Positions 40,084-53,880 of a stretch of 64,000 bases of DNA are shown piece by piece. The position numbers and the translations under genes were made by a program. The notes under the pieces are model-generated. The model did not search any database. It worked only from the letters and a program-made list of their open reading frames with translations, and was not told where the DNA came from. This DNA comes from Pachypanchax playfairii. Lineage: Eukaryota; Chordata; Actinopteri; Cyprinodontiformes; Aplocheilidae. Each line of letters opens with the position of its first letter. The stretch's first letter is position 1. The stretch is from NCBI GenBank assembly GCA_006937955.1, contig SSNP01000151.1, positions 62,001 through 126,000 on the forward strand, given 5' to 3'.

Positions 40084-42406
40084 AATAAGCTGAGAGTCCC
40101 ACCTCCTTGCTCAATCTTGCTCATCTGAATAATATCTACTGTGATGAATGGCACCATAACTCTGATATCCACAATCAATCTCTGCTTTAAAGACACATCC
40201 ATCTTCCGTAATGCTGAATTGTGAGGCGGTGCTGAAGCGGGGCGAGGGAGGGATGGTGGATTGGAAGAGGTGTCGGAGTGGCGCAAGAGGAGGTCTCAAA
40301 GGTGCTGGTGGCGTGAAGGCGGGGCTTGTTGGGGCACTGAGCGACATGTGTCAGATCACATTTGGCTGGTGTAGATAAATGAAACAGGATACTCTTTATA
40401 ATTCTGGATAAAATTAACAGACCAGAAGATAATAGAAATAAAAAGATAAAGGGGAGGAAAAACGACGTGAAGAAGTCCCAAAACTCTCTCATTCTATTCA
40501 TATTAAGAAATGTTCAGGCTTCTTCTAGATAGGATAAGTTATCGATAGACTGTAAGACACTCTCCTCAGAACTACAGCAGAGCGGTTTGAGTATTGCGGT
40601 ACTGACTAAACGCTGAAGTTAACTACAACTTACCACTAAAGACTAGTTGCTGAAAAAGAAAAGAGAAAAACAAAGACATAAAACTGGCCACGAATGAGTG
40701 AGAACTCTGACGCTTGGACTTGAAACTATGACAGTGTTTAAAGAGGAAAGGGGGAAGGGAAGTATTTAGTGAGCTGAGGGGGTGAGGGGGGGGTGGGCTT
40801 TAAAGCGTGAACTATCCATGACCTGTTTGAAGGGTCACTCCTCGGTGACACTGCCGCTAAATATTCCTCTAATGATCTACCACGTCTTTTAACCCCCGCA
40901 GACAAAGCAAAGGAAGGTTAGACCATCAAAAGGACTCCCCCACATCATCTTTTACTTCTTTTCCTTCTCCTTATCAACCCCCTCTGTCTCAGCTCACCAC
41001 CTCAATCTGTACCATGTTAGATATTAAATAATTAAAAGGAGGATTCCACCCAGAGTTCTTCAGCTGTTCATGAAGTTCGGTCAGTCGAGTCCTGGTAGAC
41101 ATTTGTGCTATGAGAAGAATTTGGTTTTTGCCGTCACTTGGTGAGAGGTGGAGTAAACCCTGGAAAGGTCACCAGTTCATCAGAGGGACACATTGACATC
41201 ATCAACTAAATCTCATAGATTTACCAATAAAGCAAAACGTGTTTTTCTTTATTGTTTTGGTGAGTGGGAAGAAACTGGAATGATCACACGTGCACGGAGA
41301 GAACATGCAGACGCACGCAGGAAGTGCAAAACAACAGTGCAATCACTAAAAATCATGCATCCAAACAGTGCATCGATTTTACCCTCTTCACTTTCATAAA
41401 TATCACTAGCAAAGGCCACTAATACACGACTGTGTTTACAGTGAATGGTTTTACAACTCAAGACTATTTCTGAGCGGTAAGTGTTGAAACAGCATCACTT
41501 CATCTGTCATCACTGAAGAGACAAACAAACAAAAAGAACTTCCTCTGAACCAAAGCTAAAGAAACAGGGCGATACAAGCCGCACAGCCACACCTATTCAT
41601 GACAGCAATGATGAAACAGGAAGAGACGGGGACACAGGTGAGACAGTTCATCGATTCAGTGGACAGTACAGACTCAACTCCAGCCGAGGCTGATGACGGG
41701 TCTGCACTACGAGACGGGATTAAAGGTGAGCTGATGATGGATGAGAGGAAGTTGGGAGTCTGTGCAGCGAGACACCGGGACAAAAACTAACAGACAGACA
41801 TGCCGTGACTAGAATGACACTGCTTGCTATTGTAAGTGACACAACAGGCATTTAGAAATAAAAGATGCTCTGTGACAAACAGCATCTTTAAACGGGCCGC
41901 GATTATTCAGCTCTGCAATTTTCAACAGGAAAGGAAAGCTATAAGTTCTTTAAACAGTTTTTCCGTGGCAACAGCTAAACACATCTGAGTGTTTGCAGAC
42001 TGTATGTATGCAGACTGATAAGGGTTATATGCAAATGGCTATTCTCTTAATGAGGCTTCAATAAAAAAACATTAGGGAAGATAAAGGCTGACTTCCACCA
42101 TATCAGAGACTATTACTCAGATCATCACTGGGTAATAATCTTCTGAACGGCTTCAGAAAACATCCGTGCTTGCTGTTGAACTGTTTTTGAAGAGGATTTG
42201 GAATGATCTCGTAGCAGACTAAAAGATCTGAGTTTTTCTTTCATATCTTCATCAAAGTTGAGCTTTAAGGTGCAACCAGGGCCTGAACTCAGTGGGGGTA
42301 ACCCTGCATATACACAAACACACAACTGTACACACAGCTGCTGTGAAGACAGCAAACATTACAGGGTGCTTTTTTTTTCCGGCACCAGGCAAAGTGAGTG
42401 GGTGGA

Positions 42407-42431
42407 GTGTGTGTGTGTGTGTGTGTGTGTT
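42407..42431. repeat. (GT)n microsatellite followed by G run
   Basis: About 12 GT units directly followed by a run of nine G in the tshz1 intron. Confidence 0.9.
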
Positions 42432-42707
42432 GGGGGGGGTTCAGAGAGGAGAGAAAACGAGGAGGAGAGTGAACAGTGGGGGCGGGCTGAAGAAGTAGAG
42501 ATGAGGGAGGTTGGAAGGGAGGAAGGGAAGGAGGGAGGGTTGAGTGTTGGAATGAACTCTCTCAGGCTTTGTGGTGCACGTTTCCCAAGGCCCCCGCCTG
42601 GCCCCTTTGATAAATGACACATGTCATTCTGTCAGCTTGTGACACTGCAGCTGGGAGGCCCGGTGATATATGGCTCTGCTGAAAAAGGAAATCAACTTTT
42701 TTCCCCT

Positions 42708-42733
42708 TCTCTCTCTCTCTCTCTCTCTCTCCC
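42708..42733. repeat. (CT)n microsatellite
   Basis: About 12 CT units within a longer pyrimidine-rich stretch (42,700-42,785). Confidence 0.88.
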
Positions 42734-43201
42734 TCTGTTTCTGTCCTCCTCTTTCTTTCGCTCTTTTCTCCCTCCCTCCTTGTCTCGACCCAGGCTGAGT
42801 GCATGGCCTTTTTATATACGGATTTAGGTTTCCTCTGGTCCAGTGAGCCCTCCACCTCCACTCACACAAACACACACTCACAACACAACAGACAAGTATG
42901 CGTGTGGACAGGTTGGGACCATTTTCTCTCTCTTTTTTTTTTTTTTTGCAGACACTCATGGTGATGAAGCTATTACGATTGTGTTCAAAGCTATAACCTG
43001 AGGAAAAGAGGGCAGCTCTGTACTGGATGAGGATCCAGGATTTATGGGAAAAAGCCAAGGAAGTAAACAAAGTGCGCACTTTTTAATAGGCATGGGGAGT
43101 GGGTGGAGTGTGTGTGTGTACGTGGAGAAATTCCGGTTGGGCAGGATGGCTGGTGTCTCCCACTGGGTCATCTGTCATCCATGTGTCTGCCTGAAGTAGG
43201 A

Positions 43202-43203
<2 letters not shown>

Positions 43204-43252
<49 letters not shown>
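43204..43252. repeat. (CA)n microsatellite
   Basis: About 24 uninterrupted CA units in the tshz1 intron. Confidence 0.95.
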
Positions 43253-43253
<1 letters not shown>

Positions 43254-46200
43254 CTACAGCCCTGGAAATGTTGAGCATACACACTCTCCCACAGGAACTG
43301 GGATGAACTGAGAAAAGTATGCCACACACACAGTTAAACAAGTAGATACAAGATACATGTGAGCGGATAAATATCCACACACTCAAAAAGACTTTTTAAA
43401 GCAAATGCCCACACTATCAATCTTCAAGTGTCAGAAAAAAAAACCCTCAAAGACACAGTGAGATTTTATTTCACAGGGCAAATGAATCTAGCCAATGAGC
43501 TGCTCCCGTGAGGCCTGCCCTAACACTCCCTTCCTGGCAGATTAGCCTATCACGGCATCCTATTGACCTCTTTGCTCCAAGCACCGCCCACACTGTGGGT
43601 GAGCCAACATAAAGAAAATCTCTCCCTTTTTTTCCCCTCTTCCTTACTCACTTTCTTATTCTCAATAATCACATCCTGATTCTTCCTCTTCTTTACTCCT
43701 CCCTCCCTCCCTCCCTCGCTCCGTCTCTCTATAACTATCCCTGTTACACCCCTCCTCCCTCTGGTTTCGCTCTCTATGACTGACCTGTTATCAGAGAACA
43801 GCCCAAAAAAAAGGAGGAAAACAGCCCAGTGCAAGTCGTGCATGACTGAGGAACATTTCCCAGTGATGCCTCTCAATCTCCATTAAGCACAAAGAGTTAA
43901 CCAAACACCATGACAACAAACAAACAAACAAAATAATGAATCAAACAATTATCTAAAATTAACAAGACGTTCAAGTATATTCTTTAAGAGTTTTGGAAGA
44001 AGGTGGTAGGTGATAGTCTGAATGGTTTGAAATCACAGGAATGAGGATCGGGATTCGGGCCATTCTGCAGCCTGCATACACACTAATGAGTAAGAGTTCA
44101 CTACGTGTTGCTATGGGGACCAGGGCTACTTTTACTGAATGCCTGCGAAAAAGGCAGACGATGAGAAGATGATCCAAGAAAAAAAAAACAAAAAAACAGA
44201 AAGAGGTTCGATATAAAACACACCTACTTTTATCTGTATGAATCTTCATAATGAAAAGTGAAACTAAACAGTTAAAGTTGTGAAATACTTCAGATACATT
44301 TTGTTTGAAAAAGATTGATCTGATTACAAAACAAGGCACCATTAGTTTTAGATTTATTATTACTGTCTTATATACAGTAACTAGCTTAAACACATGATAT
44401 TGAGTTTTTAATGGCAGGAAAATAGTCAAATTCATACAGGAAGCATTATAAACATCAGCTATCTGCAGCAGTAAAACAGCCATTTTTAAAAATAAGACTA
44501 TAAAGTTGTTGAACTCAAATTGAAAAGCGAGTCTGCAGCAGAAGAAAGAAACAGAGCTGGAGAGAGCGAGAGAAAAGAGAGCAAACAAGAACTGCACAGT
44601 CCAGACTGTGGCCACCTGGGGGTCACGACCTGCCTCTGACCCCATCAGATGAGCGCTCTGGCTGGAGGGTGTGCACATGACGAGCGGGGGGGTTGTGTGT
44701 ATCTCAGCTGCAGGGGCGACACATTTATAAATGCCAGAAGGCCTTCACAATGCTGTCAACGGCACCAGTGTAACAACTTTGTGCACGAGTGTGTGCGCGG
44801 CCATAGAAGTGGGGGGGGGGGTAGGTTAACCCACCTCTGGTAGAAGCACACTAACCCCCCCCCCACCCCCTCTTCATTAACAAGCTGCCTCTGTAACCCA
44901 CAGGATATTGCTGTACACATGTAAACAACAAAAAGAGTAAAAACAGCCAGCGCTGCTGCCACAGGAGGAACATTCCTGCCTCTGATGTCCTTCAGCGTGA
45001 ATACTGAGGCCACTATGGCCATTTTGTTTTTGTTTAGTCTCCTTTCTGTGCAAAGTTTGGTTTGAGTGGTTTGACTTTCTCTTTTAATCACAGCTGGAGG
45101 AGAGGAAGAAAGAGGCAGGAGGAAATGAAGGAGGCGATCTGACAGAAGGGGCAGTGTGTGGAGGCAGGATCTCAGAGGGCGCGCTGCTGTTTGTAGGCAG
45201 CAGTTTTTGGACTCCAAGGTCAACTGATAAACACCACATTCACAAGCCAAGAACAGAGGACGGTGAAGACTCTGCAATCCCCCCCCACCACCACCTCCCC
45301 CCCACCCAGAACCATTCCTCCAATCAGAGCCAAGCATTCACTGCAATTAATCACTGGAATTGTTACACCATGGTAATACGGAAAACAATCTCCATGATCA
45401 CACGCACAAACAAAATTTCAAATTGCTATCATCCATCTCACCTGCCCCCGTTAAAAGCACAAGACTGGGTGAGGAGGGTGAGGGGGGTGGATGGCTGAAC
45501 CGTTCATTGGTCTCCTTCTCCCGCTCTGTGTTTCAGGCCTGGCCGGTGAGATGATGGTGAAAAATTAACAGCAGGCAGCCAAACAAGTACAGGCGCCAGG
45601 GCAAAGGGGGATCAATGTGTGGCATCCATGGCGGGAGCAGCTATGTAAAACACTCGCCTTAAGTCAGCCGCATCCGGTTAATATTTAATCCCTCCATCCA
45701 TCTCCACAAGGAGCATTTCCTTTTTCGCTTTAGCTGCCGTTTACTTTGATTACACACAACCGTTTAGGGCGGGGCGGGGTGGTGGTGTGGGGGGGGGGGG
45801 TGAAGCTGGACTGATAAGAGAGCACAGTGAGGTGATTTGCATGAGGATGGAAAAATATTCTCAGGTTTGATAATCGCTCAGAGCAGTCTAAAGCCAGAGT
45901 GAGACAGGAAAAGAGGCTGGCCTGAGGAAAGAGTGAGAAAAGAGGAAGAGAGGGAGAGATGTGAGCGTTGTCGTGACGAGGAAGAGAAGACTGAAGCTTG
46001 GGAAAACAAACCCAATTTCACTCCAAGGGGGTTGTTTCATTTAAAACAAAAGATATGCAAATAACAGAGAATTGAAAACCGCTGATAATATCTTCAATTT
46101 TTTTTTTCCTTTGGAAAATGATTTCTTGGAAAAATAAATCCCCCCAAAAACACGAGTGTAACTCCCAAGTGAACATGCAAATTGATCTGTGTACTCCTGG

Positions 46201-48948
46201 GGAGCTTTCTGCTCGCTCTCATGTGGCTTTTTAGCGTTGCTGTTTTTGCTTCCTCCTTCAGCCGAACGGAGCTTCTAATGTTTACTCGGCACCAAGACTC
46301 AAAACTACAATTATTACAGAAGCTCCTTCCACCACCAGCAACATGACACACAACCATGTAAGTACTTTAGATTGTAACTTGTATGACGTAAAAATACATT
46401 TTAGAGTGTATTTATGAACAAAATGTTGTGCTAAATATAATAAATAATCCTTTATTCTCTGTCCACATGCACACTGTGACCCTGTGGCTGCTTGAGCATC
46501 ATTCATGTAATACTTTCTAGGACACATGTACAGTTTAACTACATACCACTGCATTGATACCCCAACCCTCAAGTATCGGAGAAAACGTGTAAAAGGACAA
46601 GCGACGTAAAACTCCTTTTTTTTTACTGTGAAGCCAAAAGGCCCCAAAATGTGTTTGTCAGCCTGAAGGTTTATTGGTTGTGAGGTGTTAAGATGTGCTG
46701 CAGCAACTGTTCATTTCCGTCACTCACTGACCACATCGCCTCACTTTACAAAGTGGAACACAGCCGAGAGACTAACAGAGATCCAGCAACAAAGTTGGTC
46801 TAGAAAAATAGGGAAACACCAAAACATATACACGCAAACAAACATTTTAGAGCAACTTATATTAAAAAAAAAATATATATATATACGAGACGTTTATACG
46901 CCAAGTGTCCTATTGTGGTTCAAGACACAATTTACACATCTTATTCACTGAACTTGTTTGTACCCAGTAAGTAGTAAATCGGGAGACTTTAAAGTTTCTA
47001 CTTTTCAGAAAAGGACAAAAAAAAAGACACAAAAAAACAGACGTCTGACCATTCAGTGACATCAAAACGACCACAATCAGGACGAACTATTGATCAGTGA
47101 GCGCTCGTCTCAGAGGAGAAGAGAAGGGAGTTAGCAGGACCTGTGATGAAACTGACAAGGGTACAGTGTTGTTCCTCTCTCACACGCCGACAGCTGGATG
47201 AGGGGGTGTGATAGGTGGGATGTGGGGGGGGGGGGTATGTAGGGATGGAGGACATGTGCACAAGTCCAGAGGGGCATTCGGCTGGCCAGGCAGTAATTCT
47301 TAATTGACACCTGTCAGGATAACAGCGGCAGTCACAGCTGTTGTGGGAGAATTTGTCCATCGTCCTGTTCATCTGTCAGCTTTAATACCCATCCTAACCC
47401 CCCCCCCATCCCCTCCCTCCTTCACACAGCCTTTATCTCACCACCCCTTCCCGTTTGATCCATCAACGCACCGAGAACTCGACCCACAAACACAACCTTC
47501 CTTCATGGCTGATGTTGGAACAAACACTTGTACCTCACTTCTTCCCAACACTGAATTCAGTTACGACATCAACATCCATCTCCACTCGTGCATTTCAAGC
47601 ACATCGTCACCATCAAATATAGAAAAGCAAAATCTTAAAAATCAGAGAACAAACAGAAGAAAACTCCCTCATCAAATTAGATCTCTACCTAACTTTGATG
47701 AAATATGCAAAAAAAAAACAACTAAAAACCGTTTTAAAAGAAAACACTTTTTCCCCATCAACGCTTGTCTCACTTTTCTTTCCTTCTACTCTTTTGCTTT
47801 TGAGTATCAGAGCGTTTATCCAGAATAGAGAGAGGGGTGGCTACGAGATGAGAAACACGCTGGAGAGCAGAAAGAAAAGAGCGCTGCGAAATGAGAGGAG
47901 AGATGAGAGGTACGTGAAAGAGACGGAGTGGGGGAGAGCAGGAAGAAGAGCGGGAGGGGTATGCAAGGGTTGGGGGTCCCTGGATAGGACTTCTGCTCTA
48001 CTATAGAGGGCCCATCTCGTTTGTCTTGTTTGTTTGTTGGCATCAAAGGGCTGCCTCTCACTCCCCATGCTAACTGATGTAATGAGTGGGTAAGCTACAT
48101 GTGTTTTTCTTTTTGTTTTTTTTGCCTACGCCAAGGAATTAAAATACTTATTAGACAAAATATTCTGTAATTGCTCATCTTTTATTGATAGTCGTAACAT
48201 GTTAAATTTGACTCTGGCAGACTTTCCCATAGCCTCTCGAGGAGGAACGGCACTGATCAAGAGAGCAAATTTACCCTCAGCAAATCTAATACTTTACTTA
48301 AGAAAATTTGAGATGTCAATTTTTGTGCCTTAAATGTTGTATGACTACTGCTCTTGAACTCTTCCTCTCTTATCTTCCTCGTGTCTTAAACTATGTACCA
48401 AATGGAGAAAAAAATACATCAACAGTTTTCCATTAATGAGTTGTTCAGCCTTACATCCCTGCTGTGAAACCTTAACAAAATGTAATTACTCAGCACAACA
48501 CCACTATTACATAGTAATTAAGCACAATTCCCAGCGAGCTGATAACAGTGACAGGAAGCAATTCATCAAAGCTTTTCGTCCTATCTGAAATTCTCAAAAG
48601 TCAAGAAAAAGAGTTTGTTCTGCTGCTGCAACACTAAAAATGAGAAGAAAAATTCTTTATTTGGGGGAAATTGTTTTTCTATGGCAGTCAGGAGTAAGAC
48701 TGCTTGTCAGCGCAATCCCAGAGGGCTCCTTTCTATCTGTTTCAGACTAGATTTTCTCAGACTTGGATTTTTTTTTTTTTCTTTTTAGATCCCATGGCAT
48801 GCTGGAGTTTTTATGTGCTGCAAGGCAGGCAACAAAGCACATCTGGCTGCTTTAATGATATGATTTCCCATCATACTAAGCCACCTCCATTATGACCTCC
48901 CACAGAGACATGCTGGCTGCACTTAAGCATTACATGTAGGTGTGTGTG

Positions 48949-48969
48949 TCTGTCTGTCTGTCTGTCTGA
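48949..48969. repeat. (TGTC)n microsatellite
   Basis: About five TGTC units following a short GT run. Confidence 0.8.
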
Positions 48970-49458
48970 CAGTGTTTATAGTTCACGGTGCGTGTGTGTG
49001 TGTTTTAAGTGCAACGAGGGCAACAGACTGCGAGTGATGGTAGCAACGTGCCCGAGGGGGCAACTTTTATTGAGGAAACCATGAAAAGAATCAGAAAAAT
49101 ATATTTTTTAAACACAATCTTATCTGTTGTAAATCATCTGAAAAAAATAAACCTTAAAATCAAATAATTTAAGATCTGAATGTGGTCGATACTGTTTTAT
49201 ATCTGGGGATCATTTTAAAAAGAAATGTGCTAGTTTTAAAATCTTTTGATTTTGTGGACAATCTTATGGATGAAGATCCAAACAGAAAAGTCTGGAGCAC
49301 TTGAGGTGAGCAAGTTGACCCTGTTTGACCTTTGACTCACTAAATTCTCACATGCAAATTTAATAGAGGGTGTCGTGAGAGCAGTGAGGTCAGCTTCAGC
49401 CACCTGCTAACTACTCCAGCTCCAGCTATCCTAATTCCTAGCTAGGTCTTACTGCTAA

Positions 49459-49459
<1 letters not shown>

Positions 49460-49507
<48 letters not shown>
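49460..49507. repeat. (CA)n microsatellite
   Basis: About 24 CA units in the tshz1 intron. Confidence 0.95.
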
Positions 49508-49509
<2 letters not shown>

Positions 49510-50769
49510 GACAGGTTACAAGAAAAAGCCTCTGGACCATTCGGCAAAAACTGAGGGCTGGAAAATAAAACAGGCTGCGGTGGATCAATATGTGGTCATG
49601 CTCTGACAAATTTCTCCACTTCTGATAGGAAACTGTGCAAAGGTATGACAGACGTGAGAAAAGTGTGGCGCGGCTGTTAGAGGTTGTTTTCCTGCCGCTG
49701 CGAGGAGAGGCAGGCCGTGCTGAAGGGGATGACTAACTCGGTGTGATTACCGTTGGGCTCATTTGAGTTATTCATTCCAGGAAAACTGACACCGGTCAGT
49801 ACTGAGTTACAAACACACACACACACTCTCCACGTCTCATTTCTTGCTTTCACACACTTAGACTAACATGCACACACTTTCTTTTTGGCTCAATTCATAA
49901 ACAAACTTTTAGTTCAGAAGCCATCAAACCTTTGAAGTTACAAGTTGCTCCAGTTTTTTGGTCAAAATCAATGCTAGCTTATTTTTCTTTCTAAAGAAAA
50001 TGGTTCTAATTCTTAAAAACATGTCAAAATCACATGCAGATACCATAAAAGCAAGAAGGGAAATAACAAAGAAAAACCTTGAGGCTATACCGTTGTATTT
50101 CTCAGGAGGCCGGGTTAGTCAGAAAAGTGGAAAGGGGGGGTGTTGTACGTAAATCTCTGCATGCTGATTATTTTGAGAGGAGAATATCACATAACAGCAT
50201 CATCGACTGGGAGCACAAAGGTCACAGTGTAATCTGATCTGCACCGAACATACAAAATCATTAATCCCTTGGTGCTGAGATTCTCCAGCTCGGAATAAAC
50301 TGGGGGCCTTCAGTAAGGTGGTTGGAGCGCTGAGCCAGACTACAGAGAGAATGTGTCCTGATTTACTGGCAAGAGGCTGCAACACATGCAAAAACATAAA
50401 AAAAATTAATAATGACAAATAAAAAACAGGACGTCTGGATTTTAAAAATGGTTCTTGGGATTACCTTAGAGTGCTGATATATCAAGTGGCTACAACAGGC
50501 CTGAGCCATGTCGTTAATAAAAATATTATTAATATTGATAATAAATCTCTTGCAACAGCTGAAAAATGTTCCACCCGAACATTCCAGTCAAAGCAAGTGG
50601 GACTTCGGTGAAATCACAGCTCTGTTTCGACATAAAAGAAAATGTATCTCAAAGGGTTCAGATGCAAACAGAAAATCCTGACACAAGAAAGGAAAAGGTT
50701 GTGACGTGCTGAGGCAGGTCTGGCTTTCTTTTTATGAGGTTATAAGAGTGGTGGGAGTGTGGATGGCGG

Positions 50770-51020
50770 GGGCTTACCGAGGTCATTAACTGGCATTGTC
50801 TCCTGACGTGATTAGTCAGGTAGCAAAGTCCATTTGTCACCTGTACAGGCAAATTGAGTTGGTGCTGCACAAGGGGCTATGGGGACTGTATAATATCAAC
50901 TTGATTACATCAAGGCAGCTGCGGACTTGACACCTTACTGAATTTGTCAGCATTAATCGTTAGGGCCTGTCACAAATCCATCAGCTCCACAGATAATTAG
51001 GGCTCTCTCTAATGAAGCCA
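50770..51020. promoter_or_regulatory. Candidate enhancer in tshz1 intron
   Basis: Unique sequence with tgattagtcagg, gcattaatcgttag and gataattagggc words and a CACCTG E-box (about 50,839), ending just before the long CA repeat. Intron position 3 kb from the first exon suits an enhancer; this is inference. Confidence 0.38.
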
Positions 51021-51085
51021 ACAGGAAGCAACCTTACATCCCCCACACCAGCCAGCACAACCAGCCCTTACCCACTCTGTGCAGG

Positions 51086-51186
<101 letters not shown>

Positions 51187-52050
51187 CTTTCTTTTAATTA
51201 ACCAACGTGTTTCAAAGAGCAGGAGCGACTATCTGATCTGTACTTCTTCCTCATCTTCCTCTCAAGACTATTCAAGCTTTCCTCCACTGAAAGGCAGCGC
51301 CACTCTTTTCTTTCCTCTGCTTGTTCAAATCTTCATTCTTGTCCTCATCACCTCTGAAAAGAGAATCATTTACCGAAGGGCCACGGCTTCACAAGAGCAC
51401 ACATCTGTGCACTGGCAGATGCACAACACACGATATTTTTCCATCTTATTTTTTCTCTCACAGGATGAAGATTTATATATATTTGTCTCATTTGGAGAAT
51501 TATTTTCATTCACTTTTTTTTCTTGGGGGAATTTAATGTTTACTTAACTCCAAATATTTACAAGAGAAACCCAAAATGTTTTAAAATTACTCCTGAAATA
51601 CAGAAAAGATTGTGCCTTTTTTATATTTTATTTTGGAAAGAAAATGTATTAAGATCATATTTTTGGAACTATAATTTGTTTCTGCAAAATATAAAAAAAT
51701 AAATAAATATGTTTATTTTAGTGAGATAAGGTATAAGGTATAAAAAAGAAAAAAAAAACTTCTTTGGCTGTTCATTTTTTTCTGGATACACAAATCATTT
51801 TTTAAGGGCCTTGGAATATTTAAGATTAAAAAAAATAATGCAGCATAGTAAATAATATTCTTCCAAAGTAGTGTGGGGTGAGAGATTAAATTTTAAACTC
51901 AGCTGTCGAGACAAGTTTGCTAGTTGTTTTAATTGTCTGACTTCTGATTTCCATGTGCAGAGCCAATGTGAGTAATTTCCTCTTTGAGCAGCGGAACTGA
52001 GAAGATGCCACAGGTCAGTATCAGCTCCCAGTGGAGCATCAGGCTGGCCT

Positions 52051-52051
<1 letters not shown>

Positions 52052-52091
<40 letters not shown>

Positions 52092-52102
52092 GTGTGTGTG
52101 TG
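52052..52102. repeat. (GT)n microsatellite with one interruption
   Basis: A GT tract broken once by GC near 52,087, about 1.7 kb from the tshz1 first coding exon. Confidence 0.93.
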
Positions 52103-53809
52103 GAAGAGGGCGTTAGTTATTTTCTAGTGGGAGCCTGGAGTGGAGGGCATCATCTCTGACCGACCCTCGTGTTCACAGGAGAATGGAAAACATCCCGGTT
52201 GCCTGGCTCTGATTGACCATTACAACCCATGATGTTCATGGCCCTCAGTGGACAGTGGAATGGATCAATGCTTTGTGTATGTGTGTGTGTTTTTGTAAGA
52301 GGGAGGGAAGGAGAGGGAGGGGTCACAGCCATGTCATGTTTTCATGCCTCCATCTACATGCAGAAACCTAACGGGAGCCACTCTGCTCCCACCACGGTCG
52401 ACCTTTTCCAGAGAGATGTTTCATCAAAACAACAGCGGCAACTCTTAAACACACACACACGCAGAGAAAAAGTACAGCGAGACTCAAAATGGAAATCTGA
52501 ATTCTAACTTCTCAACGTGGGCCTGAAATCACACAAACTCTTGCTAGAACAGTAAAAGGAGACGGAGAGACGATCGGAATACTGGTTGGATGTTCTCCAT
52601 CATACAGTCCCTCTCATCCTCCTCATCACCATCATCACCAGCTCCCTGCTCAAAACGATAAAACCTGCTGAGTTCAAAGTCCTCGACGGCTGGGCCTCCT
52701 GTTCGACCCGCTTTGCACCTCATATTTCAAAATCTCTTTAAAATTCTGTAACTGTCTTTTGTTCACTCCAGTTGTTAATGCCTAACTTCAAAGGCTCAGC
52801 CTCATTAGCACAGAGGTAGAAACCCCTGTCACTCATTTACATTTGTTTAAAGGCTGCAGGGAGACGAGGGGAAGGGGGGGTGAGAAGGGGGAGTCCAGAT
52901 CCAAACCACTATAAGTCAACCTTGTCGGTCCTCTGCCAACACCTGGTTTTATCAGCTGGTCACACTGAAAATTTTACACTTCTTTCCAGTTGAAAATATA
53001 TAATTTTTCCTCCCGGTCTGATGCTGCCACTAAATGTGGGATCAAATTAGACGGTAACATCTAAAACCCTCAGAGTTTATCCAAAAAAAGTCGTGTTTGG
53101 GTTTATTTATGTTTCCCTGAGTTAAATTCAGAACACACTGTCCTTTCATCAACTCTTAATGCACATACACATCAAAATCTATTAGTTGATTTTACACCTT
53201 AATTTTTATATTTAGGGTTTTTCTTTTTTAATCCTGGCTGAAACAACAGAAGACTTGTGTGTCTGATGAGTAGCTAAACCTAACTCAGCTTTCCTTCATG
53301 GAGGGATTTATTGATGTTTATCAGGGATGATCAAAGAGTGCCACATGACGGGCGATCAATCACGCATCAAATCAAGGATGGCAATCCTCTGATAACAGAA
53401 AGAAAAAGAAAAGCCGACTCCCCCCACCCACCCACCCCCCTTCTTTCCCAGTCAATTATTCATCATTACTCACTCTTGAACCTCAAAACTCCCTTTTATC
53501 CCCCATAATCATGCCATTTAGTTTATCTCACCATTTCTAATAGAACTTTCCAGGCAAAAGAAAGAAAGAAAAGCCCCCAAAGTGGCACGAGCAGATCCGT
53601 GCGTCATTTGCGCAATTCGCTACATTGTTAACCGAAGTGTGTGTGTGTGTGTGTGCGGTGAGAAGCGTGTTACAAAACATGAGGATTTTAAACATTAATA
53701 AATCACAGCATGCGGGACGACTGAAGACTGACATTATTTCATTTAGCACTTCTGAACAAACAGAAAGAAGTTTGTGGAGGTGAATGTAGGAGGAGGAGCG
53801 GGGTTATAC

Positions 53810-53849
53810 CTGCTGATCGCCGCGGCTCTTGCTGCTTTCTCCTCGGCAT
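53810..53849 (-). CDS. tshz1: Tshz1, coding exon 1 (start codon)
   Basis: This 40-nt segment reads ATG plus twelve codons giving MPRRKQQEPRRSA and one leftover G, then a GTATAA donor starting at 53,809. That N-terminal peptide is the conserved basic start of vertebrate teashirt proteins. Joined to exon 2 the split codon is GCG (Ala), so the phase-1 junction is in frame. The start has A at -3, a good initiation context. A short basic first exon followed by a very long intron and one giant exon is the usual TSHZ gene structure. Because it is only 40 nt, gene finders could miss it and start the protein at the exon-2 Met (27,078), losing 15 residues. Confidence 0.93.
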
Positions 53850-53880
53850 AGTGACCGTCACGTTCCACGGAGCTTCTCAT
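53810..53880 (-). other. Upstream ORF overlapping the tshz1 start codon (exon-1 part)
   Basis: An ATG at 53,880-53,878 lies 31 nt upstream of the tshz1 ATG in the +1 frame. It reads through the start codon and all of coding exon 1. After splicing it stops at TGA 27,073-27,071, just inside exon 2, giving 27 codons. Its context is weak (T at -3), whereas the main ATG has A at -3, compatible with leaky scanning. It matters only if transcription starts upstream of 53,880, which is likely but not shown. Confidence 0.45.

Noticed and set aside
43971..44678. 235-codon minus-strand open frame, the longest not in a known gene
   Set aside because: Phe/Leu/Ile/Val-rich translation of AT-rich DNA inside the tshz1 intron, no domain, no splice context.
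44756..45337. 193-codon minus-strand open frame starting in Gly repeats
   Set aside because: Gly run comes from a poly-C tract; no domain resemblance.
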